The notes: generated by a model not told the origin, from the sequence alone. DNA of 64,000 nt from Pseudonocardia halophobica (GCF_027922425.1 NZ_BSFQ01000001.1:310001-374000); one strand, 5' to 3'; positions 37,855-50,523 are shown, numbered from the stretch's first letter. A program made the numbers and translations.

Positions 37855-39782
37855 ACGCCGCGGCGTCCGTCACGGCGTCGACCGGCGGGACCACCGGGCT
37901 CCTGGCGGTACTGCTCGTCCTGGCCGCCGCCGTGGTGGTCGCGGTACGCAAGGACCGCGCCCGCCGGCACGCCGGGGCCCCGCGCCGTCGTCGCGGCGCC
38001 GCCCTGCTGCTGGTCCTCGCCGTGGTGGCGGGCAGCGGGCTGGTCGGCAGCCCGGCCGTCGCACAGGGCTTCGACTGCAAGCAGAGCCCCGAGCCGGACC
38101 GCCCCGGCACCGGACTCGTGGGCTCGCTGGACCCGCCCCGGCCCGACGGCGGCGAGCCCGGCTCGGTGTACCGCGAGGTCGGCTACGCCGGGATGACCTG
38201 GCACAACTACGACCTGGGCTGCGCCGGCGGCGTCCTCAACCCGGCGACGACCACGGACACGTGGCTCGGCAACCAGACGTTCAACGTCGCGAAGTTCGCC
38301 GTGGGCGGCGTGAACTGGGCGCACTACCTGATCGCGGACGGCGGGGCCCTGCTCGACCCGCTGGACAACGTGATCACCGCGGCCACGCGGGCCATGTACG
38401 ACTCGGTGTTCACGCTGTGGATCGGCGTGGCGCTGGTGATCCTCGCGGTGATCCTGCTGGTCCTGGCGCTGCGCGGCGACCTGGCCCGGCAGACGCAGCG
38501 GGCGGCGTTCGCGCTCGGCGCCCTGGTGCTCGCCGGCGCGGCCTACCTGGCCCCGGTGAACTGGGCGCGGGCGGCGGACACGCTGCTGCTCGACGGCGTC
38601 ACGCAGATGCAGGAGGGCTTCCTCTCCCAGGTCGGCCTGGGCGACCGGGACACGCTGCCGACCGTGCTGGTCGACCAGGTGGTCTACACGAACTGGCTGC
38701 GCGGCAACTTCGGCTCGCCGGACGTCCCGCAGGCCACGGACCTCGGCCGGCCGCTGCTGCGCGCGTCGACCTTCACGATCAACGAGGTCGCCGAGGGGCA
38801 GGACACCCCGCAGCTGGCCGAGCAGAAGAAGAACGACTACGCCACGCTCGCCGGGCAGATGGGCGACCGGTACAGCTACTTCCAGGGCGAGTCCGGCAGC
38901 CGCGTCGGCGTCGGCGTGCTGTCGGTGGTGCAGGCGGTGTGCATCGCGCTGTTCCAGCTGCTGTCGAAGGTGCTGGTGCTGGTCGCGATGCTGCTGCTGC
39001 GGCTGATGGTGATGACGGCGCCGGCGATCGCCGTGGTGGCGGTGCTGAAGCCGGACGTGCTGCCCGCGCTGCTGCGCGTGGCCGGCGCCGCGATCGTCAA
39101 CACGATCATCGTGGGCGCGCTGGCCGGGCTGCACGCGCTGCTCGTGGTGTCGCTGTTCCGGCCCGGCGCGGGCATCGACCTCTGGCTGTCGTTGCTGGTC
39201 ACCGGCGTGGTCACGGTCGTGCTGTGGGCGGTCGCGCGGCCCTTCCGGCGGCTGGTGTCGATGGTGTCGCTGACGCGGGACCAGTTCGGCGGGATCGTGC
39301 CGTCGATCGGCGGCGGCCCCATGTCCCGGGTGTGGCAGCGGGTCCGCGGCGCGGACCCCGAGGACCGGCAGGGCCGCTGGTGGAACGAGCGCCGGGGGTC
39401 CGGCGCCGGGGACGATCCCGACGCCGTGCGCCCCGAGGCCGAGTACTCCCGCGTCCCTCCCGTGCAGGCCACGGTCAGCCCGGCCGGACCGGGTGCGCGC
39501 ACCCCGCGGCGGCACGCCGAGGTCACCGGCGCGGACGCCGCCGCCCTCTCGGCCGCGCGCCGTCCGGCCCTGCCCGCGGGCGGGTCCCCGACCCCGGCGG
39601 CGACCGGCGCGTACCCCACGCGCAACGACCCCAGCGAGATCGACGAGCGCGTGATCTACCGCAGGTCGGATCCGGCGGCGGCCCGCGCCGTCCAGGCCCG
39701 ACCGGTCGACGCCGAGCTCGTCGACGGCGTCCCGGTCTACCGGATCTACCGCCCCGCCCGGACGGGCCGCGATGCCGATTAG
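37851..39782 (+). CDS. VirB6/TrbL-like polytopic membrane protein
   Basis: A 643-residue protein. A membrane helix (about 15-35) and a second signal-like helix (about 47-72, ending PAVAQG) precede a Cys-containing extracytoplasmic segment (DCKQSPEPD ... NYDLGCAGG). Helices follow around 190-245 and five more at 365-470. The last 170 residues are hydrophilic and cytoplasmic. This is the usual shape of VirB6/TrbL channel components, and the gene sits where virB6 would be. It starts at GTG 37851 inside the VirB4 stop and overlaps the next gene by 11 bp. Confidence 0.75.
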   Translation: MNAAASVTASTGGTTGLLAVLLVLAAAVVVAVRKDRARRHAGAPRRRRGAALLLVLAVVAGSGLVGSPAVAQGFDCKQSPEPDRPGTGLVGSLDPPRPDGGEPGSVYREVGYAGMTWHNYDLGCAGGVLNPATTTDTWLGNQTFNVAKFAVGGVNWAHYLIADGGALLDPLDNVITAATRAMYDSVFTLWIGVALVILAVILLVLALRGDLARQTQRAAFALGALVLAGAAYLAPVNWARAADTLLLDGVTQMQEGFLSQVGLGDRDTLPTVLVDQVVYTNWLRGNFGSPDVPQATDLGRPLLRASTFTINEVAEGQDTPQLAEQKKNDYATLAGQMGDRYSYFQGESGSRVGVGVLSVVQAVCIALFQLLSKVLVLVAMLLLRLMVMTAPAIAVVAVLKPDVLPALLRVAGAAIVNTIIVGALAGLHALLVVSLFRPGAGIDLWLSLLVTGVVTVVLWAVARPFRRLVSMVSLTRDQFGGIVPSIGGGPMSRVWQRVRGADPEDRQGRWWNERRGSGAGDDPDAVRPEAEYSRVPPVQATVSPAGPGARTPRRHAEVTGADAAALSAARRPALPAGGSPTPAATGAYPTRNDPSEIDERVIYRRSDPAAARAVQARPVDAELVDGVPVYRIYRPARTGRDAD

Positions 39783-40362
39783 GTCCCCGCGCGGGCGCGC
39801 GGCCGCCTACCGGGCGGTGTGGGGGTGGCCCCTCCGCACCCCGCTGCGGCTCGCGGTCACCGTCGTCGTCGTGCTCGGCCTGGCCGTGCTGGTCAGCCTG
39901 GCCGTGGGTGCGCTCCGTCCGCCCGCGCAGGCGCCGGTGGTGACCAAGCCCGGCGCGACGACGGCCACGACCGGGGCCCGGGCCCCCGCCTCGCCCACCC
40001 CGACGGCCCTCCCGCCGGTGGCGGCGCTGACCCCGACCACGCTGCCGCTCTCCGCCGCCCCGGCCGAGGCGCTGCAGGTGGCGCAGAACTGGGCCACCGC
40101 CTGGGCCACCCACCCCGCGGGCACCACCAACCAGCAGTGGGTGAACTCGCTCGTCCCGTACACGACGCCGGAGTACGTCGGCACGCTCACCGGCGTCGAC
40201 CCCGCCAACATCCCGGCCACCCGGGTGACGGGATCGGCGACGGCCACGCAGGTGTCCCCCGCCTCCGTCGTCGTCGACGTGCCGACGGACGCGCTGACCC
40301 TGCAGGTCACGGTCGTCGACACCGAGGCGGGCTGGCGCGTCTCCGGCTACGACCGGGCCTGA
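39772..40362 (+). CDS. VirB8/TcpC-like anchored protein
   Basis: A 196-residue bitopic protein: a short basic N-terminus, one helix (about residues 26-46, LRLAVTVVVVLGLAVLVSLAV), a Pro/Thr linker, and a C-terminal domain from about 93 (ALQVAQNWATAWATHPAG ... VVDTEAGWRVSGYD) that reads like the NTF2-like fold of VirB8/TcpC assembly factors. Mycobacterial Mce-associated proteins share this fold, but the neighbours favour a secretion role. Confidence 0.7.
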   Translation: MPIRSPRGRAAAYRAVWGWPLRTPLRLAVTVVVVLGLAVLVSLAVGALRPPAQAPVVTKPGATTATTGARAPASPTPTALPPVAALTPTTLPLSAAPAEALQVAQNWATAWATHPAGTTNQQWVNSLVPYTTPEYVGTLTGVDPANIPATRVTGSATATQVSPASVVVDVPTDALTLQVTVVDTEAGWRVSGYDRA

Positions 40363-40366
40363 CGGG

Positions 40367-41377
40367 GTGCGCCTGCTCCGGCCGCTGCGGCTGCTGCTGC
40401 CCTTCGTGGCGATCGGCGTCGCGCTCGTCGTCTTCCTGACGCTCGGTTTCCTCGCCTTCGCGCCCAACGCCGGGCAGCCGCGGGTCACCAGCGGGTGCGA
40501 CGCCGGCATCGGGCCTATCGGGACCGTCGGGCGCGGGGGCGCGGCGGGGGCGACCATCGACACGCTGACGGACGAGCAGCGGCAGAACGCCGCGACGATC
40601 ATCGGCGTCGGCAAGGAGCTGCAGGCTCCGCCGCGGGCGTGGCTCGTCGCGCTGGCCACGGCGATGCAGGAGTCGACGCTCCGCAACATCGACTACGGCG
40701 ACCGGGACTCGCTCGGGCTTTTCCAGCAGCGGCCCTCCCAGGGCTGGGGCTCGCCGGCGCAGGTCACCGACCCGAACTACAGCGCGCGGATCTTCTACGA
40801 CCGGTTGCTGCAGGTGCCGGACTGGGAGGACCAACCGGTCACCGTGGCGGCCCAGACCGTGCAGCGGTCGGCCTTCCCCAGCGCCTACGCGAAGTGGGAG
40901 GGGCTCGCGGCGGACCTCGTCGAGCAGCTCGGCGACGTCACCGACCCCACCGGCTGCGGGAGCGGCTCGGCCGAGCTCCCGGCCGGGGTCGCCCGGACGG
41001 CCATCGAGTTCGCCCTCGGCGAGGTCGGCAAGCCGTACGTCTGGGGCGCCACCGGCCCGAACACCTACGACTGCTCGGGGCTGATGCTGCGGGCGTTCGA
41101 GAAGGCCGGGATCAAGCTCCCCCGGGTGTCCCGGGACCAGTACCGGGCCGGCGGCCACCTCCCCGTTCGCCAGGCCCAGGCCGGCGACCTGATGTTCTAC
41201 GCCTACGACCGCACCGACCCGACGACGATCCACCACGTGTTCCTCTACCTGGGCAACGACCAGATGGTCGAGGCGCCCTACAGCGGGCAGAACGTCCGGG
41301 TGCAGCCCGTAAACTGGGACTACAAGGAGCTCGTGCCCCTCGCGACCCGCCCGGGCACCCCCTCCAACACCGCCTGA
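40367..41377 (+). CDS. Bifunctional wall hydrolase (lytic transglycosylase-like + NlpC/P60)
   Basis: A 336-residue exported enzyme. The N-terminal helix (about 8-32) is an anchor or uncleaved signal. Residues 60-190 resemble a lysozyme-like/transglycosylase domain (AMQESTLRNIDYGDRDSLGLFQQRPSQGWG, with the Glu of QES a candidate acid). Residues 205-330 are NlpC/P60, with catalytic Cys in YDCSGL and His in TIHHVFLYLGND. This domain pair is typical of the VirB1-type hydrolases of Gram-positive type IV systems, which open the wall for the channel. GTG 40367 starts 5 bp after the previous stop. Confidence 0.88.
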   Translation: MRLLRPLRLLLPFVAIGVALVVFLTLGFLAFAPNAGQPRVTSGCDAGIGPIGTVGRGGAAGATIDTLTDEQRQNAATIIGVGKELQAPPRAWLVALATAMQESTLRNIDYGDRDSLGLFQQRPSQGWGSPAQVTDPNYSARIFYDRLLQVPDWEDQPVTVAAQTVQRSAFPSAYAKWEGLAADLVEQLGDVTDPTGCGSGSAELPAGVARTAIEFALGEVGKPYVWGATGPNTYDCSGLMLRAFEKAGIKLPRVSRDQYRAGGHLPVRQAQAGDLMFYAYDRTDPTTIHHVFLYLGNDQMVEAPYSGQNVRVQPVNWDYKELVPLATRPGTPSNTA

Positions 41378-41399
41378 ACCCCATTCGGGAGCACGCACG

Positions 41400-41840
41400 A
41401 TGGCCCGCCCGGACGCGTCCCGTCCGTCCCGCCCGCGCTCGACCACGCCGCTGGCCGACTACCTCGACCGCCCCGCCCCGGGCGCCGGCCCGGACTACCT
41501 GGTGGTGCCCCGCGGGCTCGCCGAGGCGATGCCGCTGCGCTGGCAGCAGGTGTTCGCCGGGCTGCTGGCCGACCTGCACGACGCCTACGGCCACCTGGAC
41601 TGGCCGGACTACCGCGTGGTGCCGAGCCGCTGGGAGCTGCTGCGCGACCTCGACGAGGAGCAGCTCGCCGCGGCCGGGTACGTCGCCGACCTGGACCCCG
41701 AGGGCGGGCTGGAGTACCGGGACGCCACCGGCGAGGCCGTCGCCGACCCGGAGCACCACCGGGCCCTGGCCCCGGTCGAGGAGACGCTCCCGCGCCCGGG
41801 GGACGAGGTGCCGCCGCCGCGGCCCGCTCCCGCGTTGTAA
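41400..41840 (+). CDS. Hypothetical protein at the end of the T4SS-like operon
   Basis: A 146-residue acidic, soluble protein without known domains. Pro-rich ends flank a central region (about 30-115) rich in Trp, Tyr and Asp (PLRWQQVFAGLLADLHDAYGHLDWPDYRVVP). It has a ribosome site (CGGGAGC) and starts 23 bp after the wall hydrolase, so it belongs to the operon. It could be a cytoplasmic accessory factor or a substrate, and nothing decides between these. Confidence 0.65.
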   Translation: MARPDASRPSRPRSTTPLADYLDRPAPGAGPDYLVVPRGLAEAMPLRWQQVFAGLLADLHDAYGHLDWPDYRVVPSRWELLRDLDEEQLAAAGYVADLDPEGGLEYRDATGEAVADPEHHRALAPVEETLPRPGDEVPPPRPAPAL

Positions 41841-41902
41841 GGAGCTCTACGGCTTTCTCGTTCCTCCGCTAGACGACGACAGACTCCGCGATCCGCGGAA
41901 AA

Positions 41903-42030
41903 GTTGAGTCGGGTGGGAACAAGTCGGGTACGCCGCCCGTTGGACCGGGCAGCAAGTTGAGTGAGCTAGGCTCAAGGCCGGGTTGACGGCAGGCGCCTCG
42001 ATCGCGAAACTTGAGCCGGATCCGCTCAAC
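41903..42030 (+). promoter_or_regulatory. HspR (HAIR-type) operators of the dnaK operon
   Basis: HAIR boxes have the form CTTGAGT-N7-ACTCAAG. Here GTTGAGT-N7-GCTCAAG (41957-41977) and CTTGAGC-N7-GCTCAAC (42010-42030) are good matches, and GTTGAGT-N7-GAACAAG (41903-41923) is a degenerate third. Starts are 54 and 53 bp apart, about five helical turns. TAGGCT (41968-41973) inside the middle box could be the -10, so HspR binding would block the promoter. hspR is the fourth gene of the operon, giving autoregulation. Confidence 0.8.
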
Positions 42031-42114
42031 GGCGGTACGGAACCCGACAGTTCTACACAGCACTACGAAGCACAGCGTTCGACAGACACAGTGTTCGACA
42101 CGGAGGCACACACC

Positions 42115-43982
<1,868 letters not shown>

Positions 43983-43986
<4 letters not shown>

Positions 43987-44717
43987 GCACCCCGTACGGA
44001 TCCGACCGCAGGCCGGGCCCGGAGGGGGAGCAGGAGGAGCCGGTCCGCGTGCGCGACCGGCGCCGGATCGACCCCCTGACGGGGGAGGTCCGGTCCTCGG
44101 CCGACGTCGGCAGCCAGCAGGCTGCCGGCGCCCCGGCCGGGGCCGCCCCCGGTGGTGAGCCCGAGCCCGGGATCGAGCTCGACGACCCCCGGATCGCCGA
44201 CCTGGAGAAGCAGCTCGAGGAGCGCACCCAGGACCTCCAGCGGGTCACCGCGGAGTACGCCAACTACCGGCGCCGGGTGGACCGGGACCGGGAGGGCGTG
44301 GTCGTGGCCGCGCGCGTCTCGTTCGTGTCCGACCTGCTCACCGTGCTCGACGACCTCGAGCGCGCCGAGCAGCACGGCGACCTCAACGGCCCGTTCAAGT
44401 CGGTGGCGGACAAGGTCGTCGGTGTGGCGACCCGCCTCGGGCTCGAGGCCTTCGGGGCGGACGGCGAGCTGTTCGACCCGGCGCTGCACGAGGCCGTCCA
44501 GCACGAGCCGGCCGAGGCCCCCGGGCCCACGGTCACCGTGCTGACCGCGGTGCTGCGGCGCGGCTACCGCATGGCGGACCGCGTGCTGCGGCCCGCGATG
44601 GTCACCGTCGCCGACCGGCCCGAGTCCGAGGTGCCGGCCGCGGCCGAGGTGCCCGACGCGCCCGCGGGCGAGCCGGGTCCGGTGCCGTCGCCGGACGAGC
44701 CGACGAACCCGGCCTGA
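43983..44717 (+). CDS. grpE: Nucleotide exchange factor GrpE
   Basis: A 244-residue homodimeric exchange factor for DnaK. Residues 1-65 are disordered and acidic. A coiled coil follows ([30 protein letters not shown]). The beta-wing domain ends in the signature [13 protein letters not shown] ... [27 protein letters not shown] Pro/Glu tail extends beyond the usual end. It is translationally coupled to dnaK by a 4-bp overlap; dnaJ starts 49 bp after. Confidence 0.96.
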
Positions 44718-44766
44718 GCCGGGCGCGCGGACACCACTTCAGACAGACGTACCGGAAGGAGGCGGG

Positions 44767-45975
44767 ATGACCCAGCGGGACTGGATCGAGAAGGATTTCT
44801 ACCGTGAGCTGGGCGTCTCGTCCTCGGCGTCGGACTCGGAGATCAAGAAGGCGTACCGCAAGCTCGCCCGCGAGCTGCACCCCGACGCCAACCCGGGCGA
44901 CGCCGTGGCCGAGACCCGGTTCAAGGCCGTCTCCGAGGCCTACGGCGTGCTCTCCGACCCGGAGAAGCGCGCGGAGTACGACGAGACCCGCAAGCTGTTC
45001 GCCGGCGGCGGGTTCTCCGGCGGCTTCCCGGGCGGCCAGGGCTTCCCGGGCGGGTTCCCCGGCCAGGGCGGCGCCCAGGGCTTCGACCTGGGCGACCTGT
45101 TCGGCCAGGGGACCGGCTCGGGGGGCGCCGGCGGTCTCGGCGACCTGTTCGGCAACCTGTTCGGCAACCGCGGTGCCAGCACCGCCGCCGGGGGCTACTC
45201 CGGCGGGCAGCGCCCGCAGCAGGGTGCGGACGTCGAGAGCAGGCTGACGATCCCGTTCGAGGACGCGGTGCGCGGCGCCACCATGACGCTGAACATCTCC
45301 TCGCCCGGGACCTGCGACACCTGCCACGGCTCCGGGGCCAGGCCCGGCACCGGCTCGCACACCTGCCCGATCTGCGGCGGCGCGGGCGTGGTCAGCCGCA
45401 GCCAGGGGGCGTTCGCCTTCTCCGAGCCGTGCCGGGACTGCCGCGGCACCGGCCGGGTCGTCGACGAGCCCTGCCCGGAGTGCGGCGGCGACGGCGTGAG
45501 CACCAAGGTGCGCACGCTGACCGTCCGCGTGCCGGCGGGGGTCGACGACGGGCAGCGCATCCGGCTGCCCGGCAAGGGCGAGCCGGGCCGCTACGGCGGT
45601 CCGCCCGGCGACCTCTACGTGCGGATGAGCGTCACGCCGCACCGGGTCTTCGGGCGCTCGGCGAAGAACCCGAACGACCTCACCCTGAAGGTGCCGGTGA
45701 CCTTCCCCGAGCTCGTCCAGGGTGCGACGCTGACCGTGCCGACGCTCGACTCCACGGTGTCGCTCAAGATCCCCGCGGGGACCCAGAGCGGCCGGACCTT
45801 CCGGGTCCGCGGGCGCGGCGTGCAGGCGAAGAAGGGCGCCGGCGACCTCCTCGTCACCGTCGAGGTCGCGATCCCGCAGCGGCTCGACGAGGCCGCGGCG
45901 GCGGCGTTGCAGGAGTACGCGGACGCGACGAAGGCGTCCGACCCACGGGCGGACCTGCTCGCGGGCGAACGCTGA
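44767..45975 (+). CDS. dnaJ: Chaperone DnaJ (Hsp40)
   Basis: A 402-residue type I DnaJ. The J-domain (about 10-75) has the HPD motif in ELHPDANPGDA. A long Gly/Phe region follows (about 78-150). The zinc-finger region has four CxxCxGxG repeats (CDTCHGSG, CPICGGAG, CRDCRGTG, CPECGGDG), and the C-terminal substrate domains complete the chain. It stimulates DnaK ATPase activity and delivers clients. ATG 44767 is preceded by GGAAGGAGGCGGG. Confidence 0.97.
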   Translation: MTQRDWIEKDFYRELGVSSSASDSEIKKAYRKLARELHPDANPGDAVAETRFKAVSEAYGVLSDPEKRAEYDETRKLFAGGGFSGGFPGGQGFPGGFPGQGGAQGFDLGDLFGQGTGSGGAGGLGDLFGNLFGNRGASTAAGGYSGGQRPQQGADVESRLTIPFEDAVRGATMTLNISSPGTCDTCHGSGARPGTGSHTCPICGGAGVVSRSQGAFAFSEPCRDCRGTGRVVDEPCPECGGDGVSTKVRTLTVRVPAGVDDGQRIRLPGKGEPGRYGGPPGDLYVRMSVTPHRVFGRSAKNPNDLTLKVPVTFPELVQGATLTVPTLDSTVSLKIPAGTQSGRTFRVRGRGVQAKKGAGDLLVTVEVAIPQRLDEAAAAALQEYADATKASDPRADLLAGER

Positions 45976-45999
45976 GCACGAGGGACGAGGTGAGGGGAC

Positions 46000-46473
46000 A
46001 TGTCGGACCGTGACGGCCGTGGCCCCGAGGGCGCCCTCCCGCCCGGCGCGGGCCAGGACACCCCGGTCTTCGTGATCTCCATCGCCGCCGAGCTGTCGGG
46101 GCTGCACGCGCAGACCCTGCGCAGCTACGACCGGCTGGGGCTGGTGAGCCCCGGCCGGTCCCCCGGCGGCGGCCGGCGGTACTCGGCCCGTGACATCGCG
46201 CTGCTCCGCGAGGTCCAGCGGCTCTCCCAGGAGGAGGGCGTGAACCTCGCCGGGGTGAAGCGGATCATCGAGCTGGAGCAGCTGGTCGACCAGCTGCGCT
46301 CCCGGGTCGAGGAGCTGACCGAGGAGCTGGCGGCCGCGCACGCGGCGGCCCAGCAGGCGGCCGCGATGGTGCACCAGAGCTACCGCCGCGACCTGGTCCC
46401 GACCGAACGGGGCTCGCAGGTCGTGGTGTGGAAACCGCGGGCCCCGCGCCGCCGTTCCGACCCGCAGGACTGA
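46000..46473 (+). CDS. hspR: Heat-shock repressor HspR
   Basis: A 157-residue MerR-type repressor. The winged helix is at about residues 25-95 (VFVISIAAELSGLHAQTLRSYDRLGLVSPGRSPGGGRRYSARDI). A C-terminal dimerising coiled coil covers about 95-125. In Streptomyces and mycobacteria HspR binds HAIR boxes and represses dnaK, clpB and its own operon, with DnaK as co-repressor. Matching boxes are present here at dnaK and clpB. It is the last gene of the dnaK operon, with GACGAGGTGAGGGG upstream of the ATG. Confidence 0.96.
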   Translation: MSDRDGRGPEGALPPGAGQDTPVFVISIAAELSGLHAQTLRSYDRLGLVSPGRSPGGGRRYSARDIALLREVQRLSQEEGVNLAGVKRIIELEQLVDQLRSRVEELTEELAAAHAAAQQAAAMVHQSYRRDLVPTERGSQVVVWKPRAPRRRSDPQD

Positions 46474-46487
46474 GACGGATGTGCCGG

Positions 46488-46511
46488 ACCCCGTACCGCG
46501 CGGTGCGGGGT
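46488..46511. terminator. Bidirectional terminator after hspR
   Basis: ACCCCGTACC / GGTGCGGGGT (one T-G wobble) with a 4-nt GCGC loop, exactly between the hspR stop and the stop of the convergent gene. Confidence 0.7.
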
Positions 46512-46988
46512 TCAGCCGTTCTCGGCGGAGCCCTCGCGGGTCGCGTCGATCTCCCGCTCCACGTCCGCGTACGGGCGCCGGGCCAGGGTCGCGCCGGGCA
46601 GTCTCGCGTCGAGCAGGCCGGGGTCCGGCTCGTCGACGTCGGCGATTACGGCCGTGCCGCCCGCCGGGACCGTCCGGGCGAGGTGGCCGATCGCCAGCTC
46701 CTCCGGGCTCTGCTCGGCGGCGCCGTAGAGGGACACCAGCTGGTTGCCGAACAGCAGGGTGTCGATCGGCCCGAGCAGCAGGGTGACCAGCGCGCCGAGG
46801 CGCGGGTGCCGTTCGGTGAAGGACACCGCGTCGCCGGTCTCGTGGTCGAGGGAGAGCGCGCCGTCGGCGTCCCGGTGCACGATCGCCGCGGCCCGCAGCT
46901 CCAGCGAGCCCGCGCCGTCGAGCGCGCCGAGCACGTCGAGCACCTGCCGGGGCTCGGCACCGGTCACCACCACGACGTTCTCTGCCAT
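46512..46988 (-). CDS. Hypothetical protein (weak resemblance to DUF1269/DUF6325-type proteins)
   Basis: A 158-residue protein. It opens with a strand MAENVVVVTG, then alternates strands and helices, with a hydrophobic stretch near residues 66-85 (RLGALVTLLLGPIDTLLFGNQ) and a negatively charged C-terminus. The overall order (strand, repeated AAAIVHRDADGALSL-type strand, glycine-rich hydrophobic loop) resembles DUF1269-type uncharacterised proteins, but I cannot confirm it. ATG 46988 is preferred; GTG 46997 would add three residues. It lies alone between hspR and clpB and is divergent from clpB. Confidence 0.6.
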   Translation of the reverse strand: MAENVVVVTGAEPRQVLDVLGALDGAGSLELRAAAIVHRDADGALSLDHETGDAVSFTERHPRLGALVTLLLGPIDTLLFGNQLVSLYGAAEQSPEELAIGHLARTVPAGGTAVIADVDEPDPGLLDARLPGATLARRPYADVEREIDATREGSAENG

Positions 46989-47083
46989 GCGGTGCACGCT
47001 AGCGCGCCGATCACGCTCTCGCCGCGACGCCGGCAGGTCGCCCGGCGGGCACCGCGGGGGTGCGATGCGTAGACTTTCTCCGC

Positions 47084-47104
47084 GTTGAGCGGAACAGACT
47101 CAAC
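47084..47104 (+). promoter_or_regulatory. HspR (HAIR-type) operator of clpB
   Basis: GTTGAGC-N7-ACTCAAC, a near-perfect HAIR box, begins 9 bp after TAGACT (47070-47075), which looks like the clpB -10. An extra half-site GTTGAG follows at 47114-47119. Binding here would block early transcription. Confidence 0.8.
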
Positions 47105-47176
47105 TTTCCTGCCGTTGAGGATTACGAGAGGGCACACCACGTGCCCGGAGACCGCACGACCCGAGGAGACACGGGG

Positions 47177-49789
<2,613 letters not shown>

Positions 49790-49828
49790 GCCGGCCGTTG
49801 ACGATCGTGAAGTGATCGTCCGAAGCGC

Positions 49829-49867
49829 CATGGGCGCGGACCGTGATCCCTACGGTCCGCGCCCATG
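49829..49867 (+). terminator. 16-bp perfect hairpin after clpB that contains the next start codon
   Basis: CATGGGCGCGGACCGT (49829-49844), loop GATCCCT, and its exact complement at 49852-49867. The right arm holds TACGGT (49851-49856, candidate -10, one base in the loop) and the ATG (49865-49867) of the following gene. ACGATC/GATCGT at 49801-49819 forms a second small stem. Probably the clpB terminator, possibly also a control element for the next operon. Confidence 0.65.
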
Positions 49868-50206
49868 AGTGTTCCCAGCAGCAGCGTTCCCCGCGTCGGT
49901 GTTCTCGGCGACGGGCAGACCTGGCTCGCCGACTACCGGCGCCGGATCGAGGAGCTGCGGGGCCGCGCCGAGCTGGCGCAGGCCGAGATCGCGGCGTTGA
50001 CCGCCACCGCCGCCAGCCCCGACGGCGCCGTCCGGGCGACCGTGGACAGCACCGGCGCGTTGACCGGGCTGGCCTTCGGGCCGGCCGCCGACGGGCTGGA
50101 CCGCGGAGCCCTGGCCGACCTCGTCGTCGCGACGACGGCGAGCGCCGCCGCCGAGGTGTCCCGCCGGGCGACCGCGGCGCTGGGCCCGCTGCTGGAGCAC
50201 CGGTGA
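49865..50206 (+). CDS. YbaB/EbfC-like protein
   Basis: A 113-residue protein with a helical N-terminus (WLADYRRRIEELRGRAELAQAEIAALTATA) followed by the strand pair AVRATVDSTGALTGLAFGP and a final helix, the arrangement of YbaB/EbfC DNA-binding proteins. In actinobacteria, divergent YbaB-like proteins commonly precede type VII secretion-related genes, as here. It is probably leaderless (TACGGT 8 nt before ATG). Its stop overlaps the next GTG (GTGA), so the three-gene run is one operon. Confidence 0.72.
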   Translation: MSVPSSSVPRVGVLGDGQTWLADYRRRIEELRGRAELAQAEIAALTATAASPDGAVRATVDSTGALTGLAFGPAADGLDRGALADLVVATTASAAAEVSRRATAALGPLLEHR

Positions 50207-50523
50207 GCGTGTCCGACGGGTTCGCGGTGGACCCCGCGGTGCTGGAGGCCCACGCCGCCACGCTCGAGGCAGCCGAGCGGCGGCTCGCCGGCGGGATGCC
50301 CGGCCCGGGCGTCCTGTCGCCCGACGCGTTCGGGCTGGTCGGGCGGCTGTTCGCGGGGGCGGCGAGCGAGGCGGCCGAGGCCGGGGTGGCCGTGCTGGAG
50401 GCCGCGCGGCGGGGCCTGGTCGCCGCCGCGGCGTCGGCGCGGGAGGCGGCCGCGACCTACCGGGAGGCCGACCTGGCCGCGGCCCTCGCGCTGGAGCGGG
50501 CGACCGGGCCGGCCTCGCCGTGA
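50203..50523 (+). CDS. EspC-like / WXG100-superfamily small protein
   Basis: A 106-residue, Ala-rich, helical protein. It opens GFAVDPAVLEAHAATLEAAERRL and continues VGRLFAGAASEAAEAGVAVLEAARRGL ... AAATYREADLAAALALE, giving two long helices. The closing YREAD segment is typical of EspC/ESX-1-associated and WXG100-like helical hairpins and could act as the YxxxD/E export signal of type VII secretion. No Trp is present at the turn. Start GTG 50203 (or 50209). Coupled at both ends by GTGA overlaps. Confidence 0.7.
   Translation: MSVSDGFAVDPAVLEAHAATLEAAERRLAGGMPGPGVLSPDAFGLVGRLFAGAASEAAEAGVAVLEAARRGLVAAAASAREAAATYREADLAAALALERATGPASP

Noticed and set aside
24692..41840. Integrated conjugative element using tRNA-Gly as attachment site
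   Set aside because: No integrase, no duplicated tRNA 3' end, and the genes between are ordinary backbone. The T4SS-like operon lacks relaxase and coupling protein.
41983..42114. N-terminal extension of DnaK
   Set aside because: The in-frame stretch runs through the HAIR boxes and lacks conserved sequence. ATG 42115 has a strong ribosome site and gives the standard DnaK start.
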